From contig NZ_MWQK01000004.1 in assembly GCF_002210425.1 (NCBI RefSeq), forward strand, positions 248,001-312,000: a stretch of DNA of 64,000 bases, read 5' to 3'. The translations under genes and the position numbers were made by a program. Positions 1 through 7,801 of the stretch are shown here, one piece after another (the first letter of the stretch is position 1; each line of letters opens with the position of its first letter). This DNA is from Fibrobacter sp. UWB2 (GTDB lineage Bacteria > Fibrobacterota > Fibrobacteria > Fibrobacterales > Fibrobacteraceae). The notes beneath the pieces were generated by a model. That model was not told where the DNA came from and did not search any database. It saw only the letters and a list, made by a program, of their open reading frames with translations.

Positions 1-1015
1 CGCTATCCGTAGGCAAGCGCCATCCATTGGGGCAAGCGCTTTGAGCTGCCTTCCAAGTGTAAAGACGGCCATATCTTTCACAATTGGCCCAGCCGTCATT
101 GAAGCACCAGCTTTCTTTTGTCTTGAAATCCAAATTATGGGCAAACCACACAACGCCACCTATATTTGCAACCTTATACGACTTTGCATCGCGAGGGTCA
201 TGGAACACAACATTTGCAGCCGCAAAACTATCATCCTTTACACAACGGACCGAATACCCAGCAGTCTTTCCATACCCAGGTTCCCCATACGACCACTTAT
301 TAGACGCAAGCCCCCATTCAAAAGCTTCTTTTTCATCGTATTCCGAGGAAGTCCAAAAATCGCCGTTGTGAGTAAGCCCCCAAAATACGGTATCAGTACC
401 ATCAAATCTATGGCTACCCGCAGCAAGCCCCGCAAAGCCGTATTCATCTTTAGCACCATAATAGATATTTGCAAGCAAGGCTTCTTTTTTTCTATCTACA
501 GCATCTGCCAAGTTCTGCCACTCGGCCAATTCAGGGAAATGCCAACCTTCCGGGCAAACGCCACGAACGGGGTAAGTCGGAGTACATTTTTTCCCTTTGC
601 CGCAGCCTTTTGCGTTATTCGAAATATTTCCGGCACTATCCATTGCGGCTGACCATGAGTACAGACGTCCATACTGAGCGCAATTGCGTTTATCATTATC
701 ATAGCACCAGGAGTTTCCAATTAGTCCCGGAGCAGCAATGGTATCACCATAATTTAGGTTCTGTGCCATCCAGACCAAATCACCAATTTTCACAAATTTA
801 TATGTAGCGCCGTCTCTGGAATCGACAAACGTATTTTGGGTTTGAGCAGCAGGCTTTACTTGAGAATTAGCTGGTGTTGGAACATCCTTTTCAGTTTGCT
901 TTTGTTTACCCTTGCTTAATGATTTTAAAAGTCCTTTAAAAGATGACTTGGCGCAAGTCGGTTCAACAAGAAGCATCCCTGCCACAAGAGCCAGTACGAT
1001 TTTATTCAATCCCAT
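1..1015 (-). CDS. FISUMP-domain secreted protein (3' end outside window)
   Basis: Reading the minus strand from ATG at 1015 gives an open frame of 338 codons that runs off the left edge. AAGGAG lies five bases before the ATG. An N-terminal signal-like segment (MGLNKIVLALVAGMLLVEP) is followed by a Lys/Gln-rich linker. Two copies of the Fibrobacter succinogenes major paralogous (FISUMP, TIGR02145) domain follow. The first has the hallmarks GDLVWMAQNLNYGD, NSWCYDNDKRNCAQYGRLY and VCPEGWHFP. The second has VVWFAHNLDF, SWCFNDGWANCERYGRLY and ACPNGWRLPTDS and is cut by the edge. The family is Cys-rich, exported and of unknown function, often present in many copies in Fibrobacter. Family assignment is firm; role and full length are unknown. 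Confidence 0.85.
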   Translation of the reverse strand, partial: MGLNKIVLALVAGMLLVEPTCAKSSFKGLLKSLSKGKQKQTEKDVPTPANSQVKPAAQTQNTFVDSRDGATYKFVKIGDLVWMAQNLNYGDTIAAPGLIGNSWCYDNDKRNCAQYGRLYSWSAAMDSAGNISNNAKGCGKGKKCTPTYPVRGVCPEGWHFPELAEWQNLADAVDRKKEALLANIYYGAKDEYGFAGLAAGSHRFDGTDTVFWGLTHNGDFWTSSEYDEKEAFEWGLASNKWSYGEPGYGKTAGYSVRCVKDDSFAAANVVFHDPRDAKSYKVANIGGVVWFAHNLDFKTKESWCFNDGWANCERYGRLYTWKAAQSACPNGWRLPTDS

Positions 1016-1101
1016 CTTTTTCTCCTTAAGTTTACCTCAAATATAAAAAACAATTTGTAATTAATGTCCTATTTATCCTCACGGTTTAGCCCGCCGTTCA
1101 T

Positions 1102-1130
1102 TTGTTCATTTGAGCACTTTTTATTATATT
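1102..1130 (+). promoter_or_regulatory. Promoter of the SNF2 helicase gene, leaderless type
   Basis: TTGTTC (1102-1107), a 17-base spacer and TATATT (1125-1130) lie just before the ATG at 1138. Only seven bases separate the -10 hexamer from the ATG, so transcription would begin at or beside the start codon. No Shine-Dalgarno sequence precedes this gene, which agrees with a leaderless message. Confidence 0.5.
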
Positions 1131-1137
1131 TGGGCGC

Positions 1138-4100
1138 ATGGATTTTGGAAGTTACGGAAAGACTTGGTGGGCAAACAAGTGGTTGAGTTCAATTCTCGCA
1201 ACCGCTAGCGAGCAGGCTGTTTTGCAGGGGCTCAAGTTCGCCGCACGAGGCCAGGTGACAAGCATCGACATCGTTGATAACCGTGTGATATCCGTAGTGA
1301 AAGGCCCGAATGGCGGGCTCCACAACAACTACATCGTCTTCCCGAAATTTTCTAAGGAATCTTCCGAAGTCTTCGTGAGCTTTTTGAAGCAGCAACCGGC
1401 GGAACTTTTGGCTTTAAACAACAAGGCGCTTAGCCCTTCGCTTGAACTTTTAATGAGCAAAAGCGGACTCCAGCTGTTTGACGATCCTGCCAAAGTCAAC
1501 ATGGGCTGTGATTGCCGCGACGAACGCCCGTGTAAATACCTTGTTGCCACATTCTTGAAAATCGCAGAACAGGCGGACAAGGAACCGAACGTCCTTTTCA
1601 AAATTCATGGGCTCGACCTGGAATTTATCAAGGACTACAAGCCGGATGCGATGGAAATGGAAGCGCCCAGCGAAGCAAATCTCGTGAGGTCGTTCAGCAA
1701 GGCGACAAGACTCGTAGGCACAAGCGCAGAAAACGCATCTGCTATCGGAACTGCCGCCGGGGATAGTGACGAACACGAAGCACAAAACGCCGCCGAACTT
1801 TCTCACGCAGAAGATGCGAGCGCAAGTTTATTTGGTGGGTATAAAGGTTCGGGACGCGAATCGCAAAATAGCATCCCGCCCAAGCAACTGCCCACATTCG
1901 ATTTCAAGAGTTGGAAAGACTACTCGCACATTCTTCCCGCGATGTTGCAAAACTTCCCCAAGTTCTGCCCCGCCGGAAATTTTCGCAAGAGTTTTACGGA
2001 TGAACTAGAATCGTGCCACAAGTTCTTCACCGACTTCGAGAATTTTGACGCATTCTCGGAACAATTCCGCGTGAACAACGCAAAGACGTTCCTAATGGAA
2101 AACGAGCAACTGCGACTGTTCCACAAGCCCGGATGGCATTGGAATTTCGAGCAGTCCATGGCCGACAAAGTCATCAATAGCAACCTCACCATCACAAACG
2201 TGATGGGCGCACTTTGCTGCCTGAGCGCAGGGAATTTCTCGTGGCACCATTACTCCGTGCGTTACTTGCACTTGATGTTGCAAGTGGCTTTTTACCTTGT
2301 GCGCACCGGAGCGATTTATCCGCAAGTTTTCTGGATCGGGAAAGACGTAGCGCAGATGCGCTGGCTCCCCGCCGAAATGCTCCCCGAGATTCTATACATT
2401 GTCGCAGACCTCGAAGTCACCGCCCCGCGAGAACTCGCGTGGACAAGCAAGGACGAATCCTTCTTCGAAATCGCGGAACCCGCCGAGCACATTCTTTCGC
2501 TGTTCATCTCGCAGCTTTTGAAATTTGCACGCAAATACAAGACGCCGCTCAAGACGAATCACGGCAATTTGCTCTCGTTCTTTTTCGATAGCGTTTCAGG
2601 GAAGCTCGCAAACAACGCACATGCCATTCCAGGGAAAATCCAGCAATGGCTCTCGGTGTATTCTTGTCTCGGTTGCCGCACGCAGATTCTCTTTGTCTGT
2701 AGCGAAAGGGACGAAGATGTAGCGCTAGACGTTTTTGTACTTGACGAAGATGCAACGAGTGCAAGCGAAAATACAGCGGGACTTGTGAATGCCCCGAGAC
2801 GCACGCCGCTTTCGGAATTATTTGAAAACAATGACTCGCGTTTGCTCTCGATTATGAGTGTTCTGAACGGCATTGCCGATGGCTTCAAGCCGCTCGATGC
2901 ATACTTGGAACGCCGTGCAAGCGAACCGATTTTAATGCGAGGCGCCGAACTCCTCGACTTTTTGCAGGATTGCCTCAAAAAACTCCAACTGTTCGGCATC
3001 CAAACAGAAATTCCAAAGAACCTTTTGAACATCGGTAAACCAAAGCCCAAGATGCGCTTGCAAGGCAGCATGAGCTTTGGTGCATTTACTGCCGGCGACC
3101 TACTCGACTTTGATTGGGAAATCGCCATCGGCGATGAAAACATTTCGGCAAAGGAATTTTTGGAACTCGCTGAACAAGCGGACGGACTTTTAAAATACAA
3201 GTCCAGTTACGTGCAAATTACCGAACAGGATTTGCAATCCATCCGCGATAAAATTGAAGGCAAATCTGGCGAGTCTGCGAAAAACGACAAAGGCAAAAAA
3301 ACTGCTGGGGATGATGCCGAGGGTGCCGAGACCTCCACAGACGAAATCCTCGAAGAAGATTCCGTTCCAGAAATCACGCAAGCCAAACTCGTACAAGCTT
3401 GCTTCACCGGCGAATGCGACAACATTCCGGTTGAAATGGCGAGCGATTTCAAGCAACAGTTCGACGCCTGGCGTGCCGAAACAGACATTCCATTGCCCGA
3501 GAATCTTAACGCGACACTCCGCCCCTACCAAATGCGCGGCTACTCCTGGATGTACAAGAATCTGGAAATCGGATTCGGTTGCATTCTCGCCGATGACATG
3601 GGCCTTGGCAAGACGCTACAAGTCATTACGTTCCTCCTCAAGATGAAACAAGAGGGTAAATTTGCGGAGAAAAAAGCCATCGTCGTAATGCCCGCCGGCC
3701 TCCTTTGCAACTGGCAAGTCGAAATCAAGAAGTTCGCACCGGAGCTCACGTTCTTTGCATACCACGGAGGCCGCCGCGACCTGCAAAAGTTCAGCGCCGA
3801 CGTATTGCTCACGACTTACGCTACATTCCGCAAGGACTTTACCGAACTCGACAAGCACGAATGGCAAACGATTATCATCGACGAAGCGCAAAACATCAAG
3901 AACGCCGATAGCGAACAGAGTAAATTGCTCCGTCGCATGCGCGCCCCGATGAAAATCGCGATGAGCGGCACCCCGGTCGAAAACCGCCTCATGGAATTCT
4001 GGACCATCATGGATTTTGCGAACCACGGATTTTTTCCAAGCGCAAGTGAATTCCGCGAAAAGTTCGAAACGCCGATTCAAAAAAACGGCAACCAAATTGT

Positions 4101-4977
4101 CGCCGAAACGTTCCGCAAAATCACGGCACCGTTCATGCTGCGCCGCCTCAAGACCGACAAGAGCATCATCAGCGACTTGCCCGATAAAATCATCCAGGAC
4201 GAATACGCCGAACTCACTCGCTCGCAAGCAGCCCTTTACCAAAAAACGCTCGAGCACTTTATGCAAGAACTCGAGATGGAGCAGGCTCTCAGTGAAAAGG
4301 CAAACGATGCTCACGCTCTCTTCAAGCGCAAGGGAATCATCTTGCAGATGATTCTTGCCCTCAAGCAAATCTGCAACCACCCCGCCACATTCCTGAAAGG
4401 GTTAGACGACAACGCCGCGTCCCAAAAGTCTAGCAAGCTCGAATCCGGCAAGATGCAGATGCTCTTGGACCTTCTCACCTCCATCCAAGAGCAAGGCGAA
4501 AAAACGCTCATTTTCACGCAATTTGCCGAAATGGGCCACTTGCTAAAATCCACCATCGAAAGCGAACTCGGCCTCCGCACGCATTTCTATCACGGCGGTT
4601 GCACACAAACGCAACGCTCCGAAATGATCCAGGATTTCCAGGAAAATCCGGACTGCAAAGTGCTCATTCTCTCGCTCAAGGCTGGTGGCACCGGCCTCAA
4701 CCTCGTCGCCGCCTCGCAAGTCATCCATTACGATTTGTGGTGGAACCCCGCCATCGAAGCGCAAGCCACCGACCGCGCCTTCCGTATCGGCCAAAAGCGA
4801 AACGTCCAAGTCCACCGCTTTATTACCAAAGGCACCTTCGAAGAGAAGATCAACTCTCTCCTCGAAACCAAAAAAGCCATCGCCAACTTGACCGTGAACG
4901 CAGGCGAAACATGGCTCGCCGACATGGACGACAAGCAACTCGCCGAAGTCTTCTGCCTAGACAATACGATTGTGTAA
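1138..4977 (+). CDS. SWIM zinc-finger SNF2-family helicase/ATPase
   Basis: This 1279-residue protein begins with a YGKTWWANKWL motif typical of bacterial SWIM-SNF2 proteins. It has a SWIM-type zinc ligand set near residues 123-131 (GCDCRDERPCKY, with Tyr where His is usual). After a long variable middle part and an acidic linker (about 715-745) comes a complete SNF2 helicase core: ADDMGLGKTLQ (Walker A, about 818), IIIDEAQNIKN (DEAQ box, about 914), MSGTPVENRL, and in the second RecA-like lobe GGTGLNL and QATDRAFRIGQ. The family uses ATP to translocate on duplex DNA or remodel DNA-bound proteins (RapA and Swi2/Snf2 relatives). The exact substrate of this subgroup is not known. The gene stands alone behind its own promoter. 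All catalytic motifs are intact. Confidence 0.93.
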   Translation: MDFGSYGKTWWANKWLSSILATASEQAVLQGLKFAARGQVTSIDIVDNRVISVVKGPNGGLHNNYIVFPKFSKESSEVFVSFLKQQPAELLALNNKALSPSLELLMSKSGLQLFDDPAKVNMGCDCRDERPCKYLVATFLKIAEQADKEPNVLFKIHGLDLEFIKDYKPDAMEMEAPSEANLVRSFSKATRLVGTSAENASAIGTAAGDSDEHEAQNAAELSHAEDASASLFGGYKGSGRESQNSIPPKQLPTFDFKSWKDYSHILPAMLQNFPKFCPAGNFRKSFTDELESCHKFFTDFENFDAFSEQFRVNNAKTFLMENEQLRLFHKPGWHWNFEQSMADKVINSNLTITNVMGALCCLSAGNFSWHHYSVRYLHLMLQVAFYLVRTGAIYPQVFWIGKDVAQMRWLPAEMLPEILYIVADLEVTAPRELAWTSKDESFFEIAEPAEHILSLFISQLLKFARKYKTPLKTNHGNLLSFFFDSVSGKLANNAHAIPGKIQQWLSVYSCLGCRTQILFVCSERDEDVALDVFVLDEDATSASENTAGLVNAPRRTPLSELFENNDSRLLSIMSVLNGIADGFKPLDAYLERRASEPILMRGAELLDFLQDCLKKLQLFGIQTEIPKNLLNIGKPKPKMRLQGSMSFGAFTAGDLLDFDWEIAIGDENISAKEFLELAEQADGLLKYKSSYVQITEQDLQSIRDKIEGKSGESAKNDKGKKTAGDDAEGAETSTDEILEEDSVPEITQAKLVQACFTGECDNIPVEMASDFKQQFDAWRAETDIPLPENLNATLRPYQMRGYSWMYKNLEIGFGCILADDMGLGKTLQVITFLLKMKQEGKFAEKKAIVVMPAGLLCNWQVEIKKFAPELTFFAYHGGRRDLQKFSADVLLTTYATFRKDFTELDKHEWQTIIIDEAQNIKNADSEQSKLLRRMRAPMKIAMSGTPVENRLMEFWTIMDFANHGFFPSASEFREKFETPIQKNGNQIVAETFRKITAPFMLRRLKTDKSIISDLPDKIIQDEYAELTRSQAALYQKTLEHFMQELEMEQALSEKANDAHALFKRKGIILQMILALKQICNHPATFLKGLDDNAASQKSSKLESGKMQMLLDLLTSIQEQGEKTLIFTQFAEMGHLLKSTIESELGLRTHFYHGGCTQTQRSEMIQDFQENPDCKVLILSLKAGGTGLNLVAASQVIHYDLWWNPAIEAQATDRAFRIGQKRNVQVHRFITKGTFEEKINSLLETKKAIANLTVNAGETWLADMDDKQLAEVFCLDNTIV

Positions 4978-5085
4978 TTTTTTTTGATGCTTATATAATC
5001 CGTGAAGTCGCAAATTGAGACCTCACGAATTACAACACCTTTGAATGATTATATTTAAATCCAAACAGTAAAAAGTTGAGGTAAA

Positions 5086-5634
5086 ATGCGACGCAAGGAC
5101 AGAGAAGTTTTAGGCGACGAAAACATCGCAAAGATTATTGAGCAATGTACAACTTGTCATGTAGCAATGACGGATGATGCAGATGCAAGCATGCCTTACG
5201 TGATTCCACTGTCGTTCGGATATAATCTAAACAGCGGCGTTCTAGAGCTGTATTTCCATTGCGCACATGTCGGTAAAAAACTCGACTGCATTCGCAAAAA
5301 TTCAAATGTCGCATTCAGCATGTGCGTCGAAAACCGCATCGAGATTCACGAAGACATTTATTGCAAAAGCGGGCGCTTTTACGCAAGCGTTGTCGGGCAA
5401 GGCAAGGCCGAAATCGTCGAAGATGTTGCCGAGAAATGCCGAGGACTCTCGCTCCTAATGGAACGACAAGCAACAGGTTCCACGCAACACCCAAATTCCG
5501 CGCATTCCACACAATCCACTAGCCCGCACAAGTTCGAATTCACGCCCGAGCAAGCCGCTACCGTGACCGTCTTCAAAATAACAAGCACGAACTTCACCGG
5601 CAAAGCAAAAAACGACAAAGCACAAAAGTGCTAG
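5086..5634 (+). CDS. Pyridoxamine 5'-phosphate oxidase-like (NimA-type) flavin-binding protein
   Basis: This 182-residue protein begins MRRKDREVLGDENIAKII, the usual opening of the NimA-like split-barrel family. The core includes MPYVIPLSFGY, LYFHCAHVGKKLDCIRKN and NVAFSMCVENR, which match the FMN-binding strand and phosphate-binding loop. A Thr/Ser/His-rich loop (about 127-150) precedes the last strand, TVTVFKITSTNFTGKAKN. Family members bind FMN or heme. Some reduce 5-nitroimidazoles, but most have no proven substrate. GAGG lies seven bases before the ATG and supports the start. It converges on ribF with a four-base gap. Fold assignment is confident; substrate is unknown. Confidence 0.85.
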   Translation: MRRKDREVLGDENIAKIIEQCTTCHVAMTDDADASMPYVIPLSFGYNLNSGVLELYFHCAHVGKKLDCIRKNSNVAFSMCVENRIEIHEDIYCKSGRFYASVVGQGKAEIVEDVAEKCRGLSLLMERQATGSTQHPNSAHSTQSTSPHKFEFTPEQAATVTVFKITSTNFTGKAKNDKAQKC

Positions 5635-5638
5635 TTTC

Positions 5639-6532
5639 CTACTCCGCCCAGTGATTTCCGTTGTAATTCTTGGCAGTGTCGGCATCCATACCGATTTGGC
5701 GCACCAAATCTTCGATGCTAGCGAACTTCTTTTCGGGGCGCAAGAAGGCGAGCAAGTCCAGCGCTAAGTGCTGGCCGTAAATGTCTTCGTTAAAGTCAAG
5801 CAGATACGCTTCGACCGCAAGGTTATGCGTTCCGGGCGTTGTCGGTTGCGTTCCGATGTTCACGACAGAGCGATAAATGCGACCGTCCGAGAGTCTTGCA
5901 CTTGCGACATACACACCGCCTTTCGGCAAGAACTTGTACTGTTCCATTTGCACATTTGCCGTCGGAAATCCGATCGTATGACCAAGGCGTTTGCCAACCA
6001 CAACCGTTCCTGACAAGCGATACGGGCGTCCCAAATATGTCTGCGCACGGTCCACATCGCCATTCAAAAGAGCATTGCGCACCGCAGAAGAGCTCACGCG
6101 TTCACCCTTGTGCAACACCATCGAAAGCATCTGCGTCGAAAGTTCCGGGAACGCAGCGGTAATCGTCTCGTAATTGCCCTTGCCGCCAGCGCCAAAGCAA
6201 TGGTCATGGCCAAAGAACATCGAAACGACTTCGCGCTTTTCAATCAATTCCGTGCGGACAAATTTATCAAACGGGAGTTTTGCCAACTCACTCGTGAACG
6301 GCAATACCAAAAATTCAATGCCAAGGCTCTCGACAAATTCGCGTTTTTCTTCGGTCGTCGTGAGGAGCAACGGATCGCCCGGCCCACGCAAAACATAATT
6401 AGAATGGGGTTCAAAGCTGATGACCGTCGGCTGCAAATGGTTCACTTCCGCAACCGCTTTCAGCGTGCGGAAAAGCGCCTGATGCCCCAAATGGCATCCA
6501 TCAAAATTACCCATTGTCACAGCGCGTTTCAT
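5639..6532 (-). CDS. ribF: Bifunctional riboflavin kinase / FAD synthetase
   Basis: This 297-residue enzyme makes FMN from riboflavin and ATP, then FAD. The N-terminal adenylyltransferase half has GNFDGCHLGHQALF (the GxFDGxHxGH nucleotide-binding motif) and the SSSAVRNALLNGDV segment. The C-terminal kinase half starts near LSGTVVVGKRLGHTIGFPTANV, which contains the GxxxGFPTAN signature, and continues with GVYVASARL and VNIGTQPT. Length and domain order match the family. It is the last gene of the rimP-nusA-infB-rbfA-truB-ribF run, and its ATG directly abuts the truB stop. AGGTGAT lies upstream as a ribosome site. Confidence 0.95.
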   Translation of the reverse strand: MKRAVTMGNFDGCHLGHQALFRTLKAVAEVNHLQPTVISFEPHSNYVLRGPGDPLLLTTTEEKREFVESLGIEFLVLPFTSELAKLPFDKFVRTELIEKREVVSMFFGHDHCFGAGGKGNYETITAAFPELSTQMLSMVLHKGERVSSSAVRNALLNGDVDRAQTYLGRPYRLSGTVVVGKRLGHTIGFPTANVQMEQYKFLPKGGVYVASARLSDGRIYRSVVNIGTQPTTPGTHNLAVEAYLLDFNEDIYGQHLALDLLAFLRPEKKFASIEDLVRQIGMDADTAKNYNGNHWAE

Positions 6533-7447
6533 TTAATCATCACCTAAAAAGAACTTGGGGCAAATGCGGCCCGGGTCATAAACACCAAGCCCAATCACAG
6601 CACCATCTTTATCGGCGGTAAAGACAAACTTTTCCGCCCCTGGCGTCGTGCTTAAATTTTCAACAGGAGTGCGCCACGGCACCCAATTTCCTAAACGAAT
6701 CGCTTTCACCTGGTCGTCATTCAAGCGGACAACCGGGAAATCAAGCACCTGGTCCACAGGGAGCAAATGTTCCGGCGTGAGAGCGTCCCCACGAACAGCA
6801 CGATCCACAGTCACATCGCCAATGCGATGACGGCGGATCATCGAGACGCAGCCGCACGTACCAAGCGCACGAGCCAAATCACGACCAAGCGAACGGATGT
6901 ACGTTCCCTTGCTGCAATTGCATTCCAAGTCAAACGTGGCAAAGCTCTTGCCAGTGCAGCCTTCCGTTACAAGCCCCTCGCCCACAACTTTGAGCGATTC
7001 GATATGGATGCGGCGAGGCTTAAGTTCAATTTCACGACCGCGATTCGCCAAGTCGCTTGCGCGATGGCCGTCGATTTTCACAGCACTGTAATTCGGCGGA
7101 ACCTGGTCGATGTCGCCAATGAACTGCGGGAGGACAGCTTCGAGGTCCGCACGCGTCACCGACAGACTCCTATCATCTTGCTCGACCACTTCCCCGTCCC
7201 ATTCCAGGGTATCGGTTTCGTAGCCAAGATGGAGCCTGAACGTATAGCACTTGTCCTTCGCCTCAATGTAAGGCAAAAGGCGCGTTGCACGGCCTGTAGC
7301 GGCAATAATGAGCCCGCTTGCACGCAAATCGAGCGTACCTGCATGGCCCACGCGTTTAGTACAAAAGACCCTTTTCAGAGGGAAAAGGGCCTTAAAAGAT
7401 GTTTCACCTGCAATTTTGTCCAAGAGGACGAAGCCGGAAGAGGACAA
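6533..7447 (-). CDS. truB: tRNA pseudouridine-55 synthase
   Basis: This 304-residue protein isomerises U55 in the T-loop of tRNA. The catalytic aspartate lies in HAGTLDLRASGLI (usual form GTLDPxAxG). Other TruB marks are PPNYSAVKIDGHRASDLANRG and CSKGTYIRSLGRDLA. The start is TTG at 7447: it comes right after the rbfA stop codon, and AAGGGG sits eight bases upstream. No ATG fits the family N-terminus (SSSGFVLLDKIAGETS). Position between rbfA and ribF is the conserved bacterial order. Confidence 0.95.
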   Translation of the reverse strand: MSSSGFVLLDKIAGETSFKALFPLKRVFCTKRVGHAGTLDLRASGLIIAATGRATRLLPYIEAKDKCYTFRLHLGYETDTLEWDGEVVEQDDRSLSVTRADLEAVLPQFIGDIDQVPPNYSAVKIDGHRASDLANRGREIELKPRRIHIESLKVVGEGLVTEGCTGKSFATFDLECNCSKGTYIRSLGRDLARALGTCGCVSMIRRHRIGDVTVDRAVRGDALTPEHLLPVDQVLDFPVVRLNDDQVKAIRLGNWVPWRTPVENLSTTPGAEKFVFTADKDGAVIGLGVYDPGRICPKFFLGDD

Positions 7448-7801
7448 TTAAAGTTCCCCTTTCTGCTTCAGTTCTGCAAGGATTTCTTCAATGTGCATGG
7501 CATGTTCGAGATTTTCGTCAAGAACGAACTTGAGCTCCGGAACCTTGAAAATCTTCAAAGCCTTGCCCAAGACGCCACGGATAAAGCCGGCGGAATTGTT
7601 GAGTCCGACAAGCGTATCACGCTTTTCTTTATCGGAACCCATCACCGAGACGAGGGCCTTTGCATAGCTCAGGTCTTCGGTAATGTCCACACGGGTAATG
7701 CTCGCGAGAGTGCTCACGCGCGGATCCTTCAAGCCCTTTTGAATGAGCTTGGAGATTTCTTCGCGGAACTGCTCGCCCAATCTATCGGTTCTACGAGTCA
7801 T
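7448..7801 (-). CDS. rbfA: 30S ribosome-binding factor A
   Basis: This 117-residue KH-fold protein assists late 16S rRNA maturation in the 30S subunit. It begins MTRRTDRLGEQFREEISKLI and contains DPRVSTLASITRVDITEDL and AKALVSVMG, all characteristic of RbfA. The start codon overlaps the infB stop by one base (TAATG), so the two are probably translationally coupled. It ends directly before the truB TTG start. Confidence 0.94.
   Translation of the reverse strand: MTRRTDRLGEQFREEISKLIQKGLKDPRVSTLASITRVDITEDLSYAKALVSVMGSDKEKRDTLVGLNNSAGFIRGVLGKALKIFKVPELKFVLDENLEHAMHIEEILAELKQKGEL

Noticed and set aside
4978-5040. Inverted repeat CGTGAAGTC / GACCTCACG after the SNF2 gene as a terminator
   Set aside because: The stem has a mismatch and no T tract follows.
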